Below, one piece after another: positions 27,533 to 37,373 of a stretch of DNA of 64,000 nt; within the stretch, counting starts at the first letter, position 1; the number at the start of each line of letters is the position of its first letter. The notes under the pieces are model-generated. The model made no database searches and was not told where the DNA came from. It saw nothing but the letters and a program-made list of their open reading frames with translations. Origin of the DNA: Methanobacterium veterum (GTDB lineage: Archaea > Methanobacteriota > Methanobacteria > Methanobacteriales > Methanobacteriaceae); contig NZ_JQJK01000008.1 of assembly GCF_000745485.1 (NCBI RefSeq), forward strand, positions 1 to 64,000, read 5' to 3'. The position numbers were made by a program, and so were the translations under genes.

Positions 27533-28392
27533 AAATGACCGCCTCCGTTATTTTACCAATATACTGTGTATAAATAACCTTATATAAATTTATGGTTTTA
27601 TTATCTAATAATTTTAAAAATTATGTGCTTTTTACTCACTTAAAATCAATTAATGCAATTTTTTGGCACCACTTAATAAAGTATTAATTATTAACACAAC
27701 TTTAAAAATTTAGAACAGGAATATAATTAATTTTACTTAGATAAATTCAGATGTTCTACAATACTTTCTAACTCAACCTAAATCATATTTTTGATTTTTT
27801 TCTGAATATATCTCGTCTTCCGACCCATATACATTGTTTTTAGCCATTTAACTACATTTAACCCATAAAATATTCATATAACTCATAACAATGCTTGTTT
27901 CAAAACACGAATATATTCACTCATTTTTCGCCTTTAAATCATTTTTAGGTTGCTTCCATTATCTCATTAAACTTTTTACTCCAAATCTGCGATAGCTTTC
28001 TTAAATATTTAACTTGTCACAAGCTGTTATGAAAATATAATCTTTTTATGACTGTTTACTAGGTAAATAAATGTAATATTTGTATTATTACTTAATAAAT
28101 TCATAATAATTCTCTTTTTAATGATTAAAATTATATAAATTATTAATAAGTATATATTATAGTTCTTTACTATTTGAAGTTAATTTAACTTAAATTTTCA
28201 TATTTGATTTTTATCATAAATGATAATATTATGCATTAACTGATATAAAAAATAATTATGATGTAAAATATTAAATAGATGATATTAAATCCAGAATATA
28301 TTTGCTTCTGATATAAAAAATAATTATGATGTAAAATATTAAATAGATGATATTAAATCCAGAATATATTTGCTTTAAAATTATTATAGTTG
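27533..28392. other. Long AT-rich intergenic region with tandem 68-bp duplication
   Basis: Apart from the histone promoter at the left and the 68-bp duplication at the right (28240-28375), I see no gene, RNA or hairpin in this 860-bp gap between divergent genes. Confidence 0.5.
28240..28375. repeat. Two exact tandem copies of a 68-bp unit
   Basis: The unit beginning CTGATATAAAAAATAATTAT and ending ATATATTTGCTT occurs at 28240-28307 and again, without visible change, at 28308-28375, immediately before the TPR gene. Exact identity in AT-rich spacer implies a very recent duplication. Each unit contains TATA-like sequence, so the gene's promoter may have been duplicated. Confidence 0.9.
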
Positions 28393-29319
28393 ATGATCAT
28401 GAATATGAAAACTAGGCGTATTATTCTTAGTGTACTATTCACTATAGCCCTTTATCTTTCATTGATATTTGATCAAATTCTCCAGATAGTATTAGCAATA
28501 GCCTTACCTATTATTGTGGCATATCTATTCCTTAAATTGAACAATAAAAACATAAAACTTTATTTCATCATTGTAACCATAGTTTTACTTTTATTAACAG
28601 CTTTAAATCTAATTTTTACCCAAATATATGACTGGACATATTTATTACCTTTATTTGGAGGCTTAATATTAACGCAGATGAATGCTGATCATTTGAAATA
28701 CTGGATCTTAATGAAGGAAAGTATAGCCCTTCTAAATGAGGGTAAATATCATGAATCTTTGTATTATCTTGATAAATTATTAGAATCAGGCTTTAACTAT
28801 TTTTCAGTACTACACAGCAAAGCAGCTGTCCTAAGTAAGATGGAAAAATATCAGGAATCACTTGATTTAACCAATAAAATTCTTAAAAAAGATAAAAAAA
28901 ATGTACTAGTATTAGGTTTGAGAGCAGGTATATTTATAAAGCTTGAAAGATATGATGCTGCTCTTGAGCATATTGATATAATCCTTAAAAAAGAACCTCA
29001 ATTTGGACCTGCACTGGCAAATAAAGCAGTAGTGCTCTTTAAACAAGGGGATTACCAAAAAGCAGTGACCTATTTTGAAGATGCATTGGGAAAAATTCCA
29101 ACCAAAGATAAATGGAAATTTAAGGGCCTAAAACCTATAAAATTAGTTTTTCAACCTCGAGAATTAGCTGAATTATGGTTTGGAAAAGGAAAAGCCCATC
29201 AAAAACTCCAACAATACAATGAAGCTTTAGAATGTTTTGATAAAGCTTTAAAATTAAAACCATACTATAAGGACGCATTAAAATCTAAAGAGGAAGTTTT
29301 GAAATTTATAAAAAATTGA
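28393..29319 (+). CDS. Membrane-anchored TPR-repeat protein
   Basis: A protein of about 308 residues. Four hydrophobic helices occupy about residues 5-95. A soluble part with about five tetratricopeptide repeats follows (for example GKYHESLYYLDKLLES, EKYQESLDLTNKILKKDKKN, ERYDAALEHIDIILKKEPQF, GDYQKAVTYFEDALGKIP, QQYNEALECFDKALKLKPYY). TPRs mediate protein-protein contacts; the partner is unknown. ATG codons at 28393, 28399 and 28405 are all possible, with no clear ribosome-binding site. Confidence 0.8.
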   Translation: MIMNMKTRRIILSVLFTIALYLSLIFDQILQIVLAIALPIIVAYLFLKLNNKNIKLYFIIVTIVLLLLTALNLIFTQIYDWTYLLPLFGGLILTQMNADHLKYWILMKESIALLNEGKYHESLYYLDKLLESGFNYFSVLHSKAAVLSKMEKYQESLDLTNKILKKDKKNVLVLGLRAGIFIKLERYDAALEHIDIILKKEPQFGPALANKAVVLFKQGDYQKAVTYFEDALGKIPTKDKWKFKGLKPIKLVFQPRELAELWFGKGKAHQKLQQYNEALECFDKALKLKPYYKDALKSKEEVLKFIKN

Positions 29320-29946
29320 AATAAAACAGCAATTAGGCAGAAATAAGTTATTTTTAATTAAAACTTCAAATCTTGTTGATTAGTCTAACTTTATTAATTT
29401 GTAACTGAACTATTCATATAAAAAATAGTTAGTATATTCAAAACGCATACTATAGACCTGCGTGTGGAACGTGTTGAAAATTTGAAATCAATAAAAGATT
29501 TTGGAAGAGAAATAATGTTTTTGTATTTTACCATGCTGAAACACAGTTTATAAAAAGGAATTTTTAATACTATTGACGAAATACGAGATATGTTTGATAT
29601 CTCTTTTTGAAAGGGGATACTTACCAAATTATAAAAGTTTGTTGTCTGAATTATATATAAATCTAATATCAACCTTAATCAGTTCTAGGGTTAACGTCTT
29701 AAAATATATCTCTAGAAAATTTTCATTTTTTGTAGAATAGTAAAATTTATTAAATTCAATTTTATTTTAATTATTATCAACTATTATAGAAATAATTAAA
29801 TAGTCTCCATTACACTATAAAATTTAAGAAGAAATGACTCTATTTACTCTTTATATATTATAATACTAATCTTGTCAGGAATATATCGATATTCATGTTA
29901 AAGGGGAGTTTTTGAGGCATTTGCAAAAAGTAAAGGAGACTTTAAC
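29320..29946. other. Intergenic region upstream of the cobalt transporter operon
   Basis: There is no supported gene (a 92-codon minus-strand frame at 29394-29672 looks random). The palindrome GAATATATCGATATTC (29879-29894) lies about 55 nt before cbiM and could be an operator. A TATA-like TTTATATATTATAA (about 29850) precedes it. AAAGGAGA just upstream of the cbiM ATG is its ribosome-binding site. Confidence 0.45.
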
Positions 29947-30645
29947 ATGCACATAATGGAAGGATTTTTACCGTGGCAGTGGTGCTTGTTCTGGTACATC
30001 ATAGCATTACCAGTAGTTGTTTACGGTGTAATCCAGATCAAGAAGGTTACAGAGGAACACCCGGAGTCAAAGCCGCTGCTTGCAATTACAGGAGCATTCA
30101 TATTTATATTATCATCTTTAAAGCTGCCTTCAGTTACCGGAAGTACTTCCCACCCTACAGGGAACGGGTTAGGTGCTGTACTTTTCGGGCCGGCAGCAGT
30201 AAGCGTTTTAGGCGCGATTGTACTCATATTTCAAGCACTGCTTCTTGCACACGGAGGAATAACCACTTTGGGAGCTAATATCGTTTCCATGGGGATTGCA
30301 GGTCCATTTGCAGCATGGCTGGTTTACAAAGGCATTCGAAAAGTTGGCTGGTCTCCATCTGTAGGGATATTTTTAGCTGCAGTTATTGGCGACTGGTTGA
30401 CCTATGTGACCACTGCAGTACAGCTTTCGCTGGCATTTCCAGTGCCTACATTCGGGTCAGCATTTGTAAAATTCATAATAATATACGCCTACACCCAGGT
30501 ACCGCTTGCAATAGCTGAAGGGCTTTTAACTGTAGTTATCTTCGATTATATCCTGAAACTTAGACCTGACATACTAAGGACCCTAAAAGTTATAGGGCCT
30601 GCTAAAACAGAAGAAACTGCAGAAAAATCACCGGAGGTAGTCTGA
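29947..30645 (+). CDS. cbiM: Cobalt ECF transporter S component CbiM
   Basis: A 232-residue membrane protein. It opens with MHIMEGFLPWQW, whose N-terminal His residues supply the metal site of CbiM/NikM proteins. It continues with LPSVTGSTSHPTGNGLGAVLFGP, ALLLAHGGITTLGANIVSMGIAGPF and AEGLLTVVIFDYI, all family motifs. It captures Co2+ for cobamide synthesis, essential in methanogenesis. It is first in cbiM-cbiN-cbiQ-cbiO, and its stop overlaps the cbiN start. Confidence 0.96.
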   Translation: MHIMEGFLPWQWCLFWYIIALPVVVYGVIQIKKVTEEHPESKPLLAITGAFIFILSSLKLPSVTGSTSHPTGNGLGAVLFGPAAVSVLGAIVLIFQALLLAHGGITTLGANIVSMGIAGPFAAWLVYKGIRKVGWSPSVGIFLAAVIGDWLTYVTTAVQLSLAFPVPTFGSAFVKFIIIYAYTQVPLAIAEGLLTVVIFDYILKLRPDILRTLKVIGPAKTEETAEKSPEVV

Positions 30646-30988
30646 TGGTAGATAAAAAACCCATTGTCCTCCTAATTTTAGCAGTCCTAATTGTGGCTCT
30701 TCCACTTGCCATTTACAATGGTAAAGAAGGCTATTTTACAGGTTCAGATGATCAGGGAAGTCAGGCCATAGAAGCCACCGGCTATCAGCCGTGGTTTAGT
30801 TCCATATGGGAACCACCGAGTGGTGAAATAGAAAGTCTCCTGTTTGCAGTACAGGCTGCTATTGGGGCGCTTATAATAGGATATGTTTTAGGGTACTACA
30901 AAGGCAGGCAAAAACAAGAAAAGAAGAACTGAACAAGCAACTTGCAGCAAGTGAACAGGATAAAATTGAATTAAATAAAAATAAATGA
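30645..30988 (+). CDS. cbiN: Cobalt transport protein CbiN (frame break near 3' end)
   Basis: A two-helix protein with a short external loop containing EATGYQPWFSSIWEPPSGEIESLLFAVQAAIGALIIGY, the CbiN signature. It couples CbiM to the ECF module. The open frame ends at 30932 after KGRQKQEKKN. If one A is restored near 30915 (AAAA to AAAAA), it continues as EELNKQLAASEQDKIELNKNK to a stop at 30988, giving 114 residues. The core is intact either way, so the break may be a sequencing error or a harmless truncation. Confidence 0.85.
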
Positions 30989-31005
30989 TAAATTCTGGTG
31001 AAGAG

Positions 31006-31785
31006 ATGTTTGAACACACGTTAGATGATTATGCTCATTCCAACGGCATTAAAAATGTAAATGAATATTTCAAAGTATTGTTTGCAATTTTAACCATGTT
31101 AGTGAGCCTTATATCCACTTCACCAGTTATACCCATTACCATATTTGTTCTGGTAACTTTTTTAATTATATTTAAGGCTAAAATCCCTGCCAAATTTTAT
31201 TTGAAGTTCATTACAGTCCCATTTTCATTTGCGTTTATAACATTTGTTTTTATGGCTATATTCTTTGGAACAGGTGCGGCAATTCTAAACTTAGGAATAT
31301 TTAACCTTGCGGTAACTGCAGATGGTTTTAACCTGGGGTTCCTTACCATGGCAAGGATCATGGGTGGTTTTTCCTGTCTGACATTTCTGGCACTTACAAC
31401 TCCTATGAACGAAATTTTTTCTATACTGGAAGATATTAAAATTCCCCAGATTGTAGTTGAAATTGCCATGCTTATGTATAGGTATATCTTTGTGTTTTTA
31501 GATGAAGCAATTAACATGTACCACTCCCAAGAAACCCGGCTGGGATATTCCGGCCTCAAAAAGACTTATAAATCTATGGGAATGCTTGCAAGTAATCTCT
31601 TTATAAGGACATGGTTGCGCGGTGAACAAATTTATATAACAATGGAGTCAAGATGTTATGGGGGATCTATTAAAACCTTCAAAAGCCGGAAAGATATAGG
31701 AACTAAAAATATTCTTTTACTATTATCCTTTGAATCCTTCCTTTTGCTTGGAACTTATTTAACATGGGGTTTAAAAATTATATAA
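31006..31785 (+). CDS. cbiQ: Cobalt ECF transporter transmembrane protein CbiQ
   Basis: A protein of about 259 residues with five to six helices. It shows EHTLDDYAHSNGIKNVNEYFKVLF at the start and the coupling helix MESRCYGGSIKTF near the C-terminus (the A-R-G-type motif that contacts the ATPase). The start is the ATG preceded by GGTGAAGAG, seven codons inside the longest frame. It follows cbiN, with a 48-nt gap before cbiO. Confidence 0.92.
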   Translation: MFEHTLDDYAHSNGIKNVNEYFKVLFAILTMLVSLISTSPVIPITIFVLVTFLIIFKAKIPAKFYLKFITVPFSFAFITFVFMAIFFGTGAAILNLGIFNLAVTADGFNLGFLTMARIMGGFSCLTFLALTTPMNEIFSILEDIKIPQIVVEIAMLMYRYIFVFLDEAINMYHSQETRLGYSGLKKTYKSMGMLASNLFIRTWLRGEQIYITMESRCYGGSIKTFKSRKDIGTKNILLLLSFESFLLLGTYLTWGLKII

Positions 31786-31833
31786 ACCTGACAGCTTTTA
31801 TTAATTAAATACAGAATTTCCATTTTAGGTGAA

Positions 31834-32676
31834 ATGATGAATATAATTGAAACAAAAGATATCGCATACAGTTATCCAGATGGCACAAAGGCCCTTGACA
31901 AAGTCAATTTTAAAGCGGAAGAGGGTAAAATCATTGCATTACTTGGACCAAATGGTGCAGGGAAATCAACATTATTTTTACATTTTAACGGGATTTTAAG
32001 ACCCACATCAGGAAAGGTGCTCTTAAATGGTGATGAGATAAAATATGATAAAAAAGCACTGATGCATGTAAGGCAGAATGTGGGGATAGTATTTCAAAAT
32101 CCTGATGATCAGCTGTTTGCCCCAACAGTAGTGGAAGATGTAGCTTTCGGACCCATGAATCTTGGTTTATCCAAGGAAGAAGTTGAAAAACGGGTTGATG
32201 AATCCCTAAAACGTGTGGGAATGGAAGAATTTAAAAAGAAAGCGCCCCATCACTTGAGCGGAGGCCAGAAAAAGAGAGTTGCAATTGCAGGGATACTTGC
32301 CATGAATCCTAGAATAATGGTCCTTGACGAGCCAACATCCGGCCTTGATCCAAAGGGGGCATCCCAAATACTTAAAATATTATACGAATTAAACAAAGAG
32401 GGAATGACGATAATTATATCAACTCATGATGTTGATTTAGTACCGCTCTATGCATACAGCGTATATATAATAAGTAAAGGAAAAATTATAAAAGAAGGAA
32501 ATCCCCAAGAAGTATTTGGAGATGTTAAAACCATAAGGGAGGCTAATTTAAGACTTCCAAGAATTGCACATCTCATGGAAATACTGGAAAAAGAAGATAA
32601 ATTACCCTTTGATAAACCATATCCCCTTACCATAGGCGAAGCAAGAAAAAAATTAAGGGATCATTTTGATGATTAA
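31834..32676 (+). CDS. cbiO: Cobalt ECF transporter ATPase CbiO
   Basis: A 280-residue ABC ATPase with Walker A GPNGAGKST (about residues 37-45), Q-loop FQNPDDQLF, signature LSGGQKKR, Walker B IMVLDEPTSGLD and switch His in STHDVD. The QNPDDQLFAPTV segment is typical of ECF/CbiO subunits. It energises the CbiMNQ importer. AGGTGAA precedes the double ATG. Confidence 0.96.
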   Translation: MMNIIETKDIAYSYPDGTKALDKVNFKAEEGKIIALLGPNGAGKSTLFLHFNGILRPTSGKVLLNGDEIKYDKKALMHVRQNVGIVFQNPDDQLFAPTVVEDVAFGPMNLGLSKEEVEKRVDESLKRVGMEEFKKKAPHHLSGGQKKRVAIAGILAMNPRIMVLDEPTSGLDPKGASQILKILYELNKEGMTIIISTHDVDLVPLYAYSVYIISKGKIIKEGNPQEVFGDVKTIREANLRLPRIAHLMEILEKEDKLPFDKPYPLTIGEARKKLRDHFDD

Positions 32677-32680
32677 GTAA

Positions 32681-33151
<471 letters not shown>

Positions 33152-33190
33152 ATTTGTTTGGGATCAACTTTTAAAATTAAAAATTTTTGA

Positions 33191-33400
33191 GCATGTAAAA
33201 ATCGGAGATTTTTACTGCATTCGAAATTTATAATTTCGATGTTTGAAAATTGAAAATTTTCAACCGGAAAAATTCGTAGAATTTTTCCATGCCCCGAAAA
33301 CCTATGGTTTTCGACGGCCACGAAACTTCCGGTTTTGTGAGCACCACCGCAAAATCAGAGATTTTTACTACCACAAATCTGCGATTCGCGGGGTTGGCGG
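33191..33400. repeat. Palindrome array downstream of ribC
   Basis: At least six consecutive palindromes are visible. GTAAAAATC/GATTTTTAC has loop GGA. TCGAAATT/AATTTCGA has loop TAT. TTGAAAAT/ATTTTCAA has a 5-nt loop. GGAAAAATTC/GAATTTTTCC has loop GTA. CGAAAACC/GGTTTTCG has loop TAT. CACGAAAC/GTTTTGTG is a near-match. Decayed copies follow, with CATG- and ACGG-type connectors between units. A 67-codon frame through this region (33243-33446) is a by-product of the array. The rest of the gap to 33593 is plain AT-rich DNA. Confidence 0.85.
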
Positions 33401-33593
33401 GGGATATTGGACCTGTTTAAAGTCCGAATTACCATTAAAATTTTAAATTATTACTGTTTATTTTACTAATTTCTTTAATCAACGAGTTTAGTCAATTTAA
33501 AGTATTGATAATTTGTTTTATAAAAATAGTAATAATTTCTTATGATAATAACATAACTAAGTTTTTATATGTTAAAATCTAAAAGCTGACTAA

Positions 33594-36500
33594 ATGAAAA
33601 ACGCTAAAATTCTCGTCATTGGAGATGAAAATAGCGCAAAGATAAGTATAAAGTCTAAGCTCGAAGATTTAGGCTATACAGTTCTTGCTATTGAATCACA
33701 TGGTATAAAAGCTGTGAAAAATTCCGGAGAACTAAAACCTGATTTAATTTTAATTGATATTAATCAAAGTGGAAATTACATAGAGACCTCCAAAATAAGG
33801 AAGTACTTTAATAATCCCATAATATATTTAGCAGATTATTCTGACAGCCAGTTACTCGAGAAAGCAGAATTAAATCCGCCTGTTTATATTATAAGAAAAC
33901 AATTTAGCGACATTGAACTTAAAAGCACCATAGAAACTGCTCTTTACAACGATTTAAAATTAAAAGAGGGTACCAAAAATTTAAATGCGTTTTTAAATGC
34001 TGTCAATGAACCAGCATTTCTAATAGATTTGAAAGGGAATATACTTTTTACAAATGAATACACTGAAAAAACTTTAGGTGAAGTTGTTGATTCCAATATT
34101 TACGAACTTTTGCCGCGACCTATAGCTGCATACAGAAAAAAGTACGTTGAAAATGCCATTAAGGCTAAAAAAGTTACTTGTTTTGAAGATGAACGCTACG
34201 GTAAACATTATGAATACCGAATTTATCCAATTTTAGATGAAAAAGATGAAGTATCAAAATTATCAGTTATAGGACTGGATGTTACTGAGCGTAAACTAGT
34301 TGAGAATACCTTAAAAGAAAGTGAAGAAAAGTATCGTTCAATTTTTGAAAATAGTACAGATGCCATATTCCTTACACGCCCTGATGGCACTATTTTAGAT
34401 GTTAATCCTGCTGCAGAAGAAATGTATGGATACACCAGGGATGAGCTGCGTAAATTAGGCAGATCAAGTATTGTTGATAAAGATGATCCTCGATTGCACG
34501 CATCTATAAATGAAAGAGCTATTACAGGTAAATTTAAAAGTGAATTTAATTCCATAAAAAAGGATGGAACAAAATTTCTCACAGATGTTACTGGCAAATT
34601 ATTTACAGATAGCAACGGAAATGACAAAGGAATCATCATTGCAAGGAATATTACTGAACGTAAAAAGATAGAAAATGAATTAAAAGAGAAGCAGCGCACT
34701 TTTGAAACTTTAATAAGTAATTTACCTGGAGTTGCCTACAGGTGCATGAATGATCCTAACTGGACAATGGAATTTGTAAGTGAGGGCTGTTTAGAATTAA
34801 CCGGATATCAACCAGAAGACATCATTATGAATAAAAACGTTTCTTATGAAGATTTAATACATGTTGATGACAGAAAAATTGTTTGGAGTACAATTCAAAA
34901 AGCTTTAAAAGAAAACAAAGCATTTAAAATTATTTACAGGATAATCACTGCAGATCTAAAGGAAAAATATGTATGGGAACACGGTAGAGGCGTATATTCT
35001 GATGAAGGCGAATTAATTGCTTTAGAAGGATTTGTAACAGATATTACAAAACGTAAAAAAGTAGAGAAAGCACTCAAAAAGTCAGAATTGTATTATAGAA
35101 CTATTTTTGAAAATACTGGGACTGCAATGTTAATAGCTGGAGAGGACACTGTTATTTCCCTTGCAAATACTGAATGTGAAAAGCTTTCAGGATATTTAAA
35201 AGAAGAATTAGAAGGTAAAAAAAGCTGGATAAATTTTGTTGTAGAAGAAGATATACAGCGGCTATTAAACTACCATAATATAAGGGAAAATGAACCTAGC
35301 AGAGCTCCAAAAAACTATGAACTTAAGTTACAAAATAAGCAGGGCGACATCAGAGATGTTTATGTAACTATTGAGTTAATCCCCTATACAAAAAATCGGC
35401 TAATTTCTCTTTTAGATATTACAGATAAGAAAAGATCACGGAAAGCACTTAAAAAAAGTGAAAGAAAATATCGTCAGCTTGTGGAAAATGCCCATGAAGG
35501 TATCTGGTCAGTTGATTGTGAGGGCAACACTCTCTTTGTAAATCCAAGAATGGCAGATATGCTGGGCTATACTGTAGATGAGATGATAAATATGCATTTA
35601 TTATCTTTTATGGATGAAAAAAAAGCAAAAATTGTTAAATCACATGTGAAAAACTACAGGGATATTGCTGAAGGACTATATGAATTTAAATTTACTAAAA
35701 AAGACGGAAAAAATATCCATGTAAATATAGATATCACGCAAATCTATGACGACCACGGCAATTACATAGAATCCTTAGCTTTAATATCAGATATCACTGA
35801 ACGTAGGAAAGCTGAAGAAAAACTTAGATTAGCAAGTACATATAACCGTAGCTTAATTGAAGCAAGTTTAGACCCTCTTGTAACTATTGGTTCTGATGGA
35901 AAAATAACTGACGTAAATAACTCTACAGAAATTATAACTGGTTACGCTCGAGAACAGCTTATAGGGACTGATTTTTCAAACTATTTCACAGAACCTGAAA
36001 AAGCCATGAAAGGATATCAACAAGTTTTTCAGGAAGGATTAGTGCGTGATTACCCATTAAAAATTAAAAATAGGAAAGGTTTTATAACACCAGTTTTATA
36101 TAATGCTTCAGTTTATAAAAACGAATTTGGAGATGTTATAGGTGTATTTGCCGCTGCACGTGATATTACCCAGCTTAAAAAAGCCGAAGAAAATATAAAA
36201 GCGTCGCTTGAAGAAAAAGAGATACTGCTTAGAGAAATTCATCACAGGGTTAAAAATAACCTGCAGATAATAAGTTCCCTTTTAAGTCTTCAAACAGGTT
36301 ATACTAAAGACGATGAAACACGGAATGTCCTTGAAGAGAGCCAAAATCGTGTTAAATCAATGGCAATAGTCCATGAAAAACTTTACAGTTCAGAAAACCT
36401 TGTAAAAATAGATTTCAAAGATTATATTAAAGATCTAACAGATAGCCTATTTTTAACCTATAAGATCAGCCCACATATGATAAAATTAAATAAAAATATT

Positions 36501-37019
36501 GATAATATCTTTTTTAATGTAAATACTGCAATTCCATGCGGCCTTATAATAAATGAACTGGTAACAAACAGCCTGAAACATGCATTTCCAGCGAACTATG
36601 TTCGCGGACCTGAAAATGGAAAATTTTCAGATCCAACAGTCTCTGACTGTGGACCAGCAAATCATAGATTTGCAGATCCGGCGAACTATGTTCGCGGACC
36701 TGAAAATGGAAAATTTTCAGATCCAACAGCCTCTGGCTGTGGACCAGATAAGAAATCTGCAGATACCCCGACTGCAGGTCATAACTCTAATGAAATACAG
36801 GTTGAACTTCACCAATTAAAAAATAATTTAGTACTAATAGTCTCAGATAACGGTGTGGGCTTACCTGAAAATATAGACTTCACAAACACAGAATCTTTAG
36901 GGCTACGTTTAGTAAATAACCTGGTTAAACAGATCGATGGTACTATTGAACTGGATAAAACAGAAGGTACTAAATTTACAATTACTTTTAAAGAATTGAG
37001 ATATAAAAAAAGAATTTAA
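33594..37019 (+). CDS. Multi-PAS hybrid sensor histidine kinase with palindrome insertion
   Basis: A 1141-residue soluble kinase. A receiver-like domain (residues 1-120, candidate phospho-acceptor Asp55 in LILIDINQSG) leads six PAS domains: about 130-245, 245-365, 365-495, 495-620, 620-745 and 745-870. A HisKA_2 domain follows (EIHHRVKNN, His883/884) and then a HATPase domain (NELVTNSLKHAF; DNGVGLPE). Between the N-box and the rest of the HATPase domain, residues about 1000-1062 are extra compared with the two sister kinases here. They are encoded by palindrome repeats (separate entry). The insertion sits at a loop, so function may survive. No response regulator is adjacent. Confidence 0.9.
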   Translation: MKNAKILVIGDENSAKISIKSKLEDLGYTVLAIESHGIKAVKNSGELKPDLILIDINQSGNYIETSKIRKYFNNPIIYLADYSDSQLLEKAELNPPVYIIRKQFSDIELKSTIETALYNDLKLKEGTKNLNAFLNAVNEPAFLIDLKGNILFTNEYTEKTLGEVVDSNIYELLPRPIAAYRKKYVENAIKAKKVTCFEDERYGKHYEYRIYPILDEKDEVSKLSVIGLDVTERKLVENTLKESEEKYRSIFENSTDAIFLTRPDGTILDVNPAAEEMYGYTRDELRKLGRSSIVDKDDPRLHASINERAITGKFKSEFNSIKKDGTKFLTDVTGKLFTDSNGNDKGIIIARNITERKKIENELKEKQRTFETLISNLPGVAYRCMNDPNWTMEFVSEGCLELTGYQPEDIIMNKNVSYEDLIHVDDRKIVWSTIQKALKENKAFKIIYRIITADLKEKYVWEHGRGVYSDEGELIALEGFVTDITKRKKVEKALKKSELYYRTIFENTGTAMLIAGEDTVISLANTECEKLSGYLKEELEGKKSWINFVVEEDIQRLLNYHNIRENEPSRAPKNYELKLQNKQGDIRDVYVTIELIPYTKNRLISLLDITDKKRSRKALKKSERKYRQLVENAHEGIWSVDCEGNTLFVNPRMADMLGYTVDEMINMHLLSFMDEKKAKIVKSHVKNYRDIAEGLYEFKFTKKDGKNIHVNIDITQIYDDHGNYIESLALISDITERRKAEEKLRLASTYNRSLIEASLDPLVTIGSDGKITDVNNSTEIITGYAREQLIGTDFSNYFTEPEKAMKGYQQVFQEGLVRDYPLKIKNRKGFITPVLYNASVYKNEFGDVIGVFAAARDITQLKKAEENIKASLEEKEILLREIHHRVKNNLQIISSLLSLQTGYTKDDETRNVLEESQNRVKSMAIVHEKLYSSENLVKIDFKDYIKDLTDSLFLTYKISPHMIKLNKNIDNIFFNVNTAIPCGLIINELVTNSLKHAFPANYVRGPENGKFSDPTVSDCGPANHRFADPANYVRGPENGKFSDPTASGCGPDKKSADTPTAGHNSNEIQVELHQLKNNLVLIVSDNGVGLPENIDFTNTESLGLRLVNNLVKQIDGTIELDKTEGTKFTITFKELRYKKRI
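36591..36776 (+). repeat. In-frame palindrome array inside the kinase gene
   Basis: Two 90-bp direct repeats start at 36591 and 36681. Each holds GCGAAC/GTTCGC (loop TAT), CTGAAAAT/ATTTTCAG (5-nt loop) and an ACAGnC-type palindrome. The first unit adds GCAAATC/GATTTGC (loop ATA). The third palindrome is CAGTC-TCT-GACTG in unit 1 and CAGCC-TCT-GGCTG in unit 2, a compensatory pair change. The 90-bp period keeps the reading frame (30 codons), encoding two copies of ANYVRGPENGKFSDPT. Confidence 0.9.
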
Positions 37020-37373
37020 ATCATTTTTTAGTGAAAATAAATATTACAGGTTGAATTTCTAAACAAATGGAAATTAAGACAATGACCAACAAAAAAAGAG
37101 AAAAAACTACTAGTTTTTAGAGTATGTGCCAGGGTAATGAATAAAGGCGCCATAGTGTTGAGGCACTTAATAAATTTAAGATATAAATTAAAAGGGGATA
37201 GATCAATATCCAATAATATTAACCTAAATTAGTAATGTATAGTTTTACATATAAATTTTACGGTTTAGAATATCAATACTGCTTTATATACAATTTTGAA
37301 AATTGTAATATTTCCATATTAAAAAATAAGCTCAATTTTATTATTTTTTGCAAGTTTATTATTTTTAAAATAT
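37020..37373. other. Intergenic region after the multi-PAS kinase
   Basis: I see no gene or clear structure. The reading frames here are short and look random. Confidence 0.35.

Noticed and set aside
29394..29672. 92-codon minus-strand frame before cbiM
   Set aside because: Ser/Ile-rich random-looking composition, no ribosome-binding site, no domain; judged chance in AT-rich DNA.
33243..33446. 67-codon plus-strand reading frame
   Set aside because: It runs through the palindrome array and its residues (ENFQPEKF, KTYGFRRPRNF) are translations of hairpin arms; no ribosome-binding site or conserved domain.
33594..33960. Separate response-regulator gene fused by chance to the kinase
   Set aside because: The receiver-like domain is in one uninterrupted frame with the PAS region and its linker has typical coiled character, so it is treated as part of the kinase.
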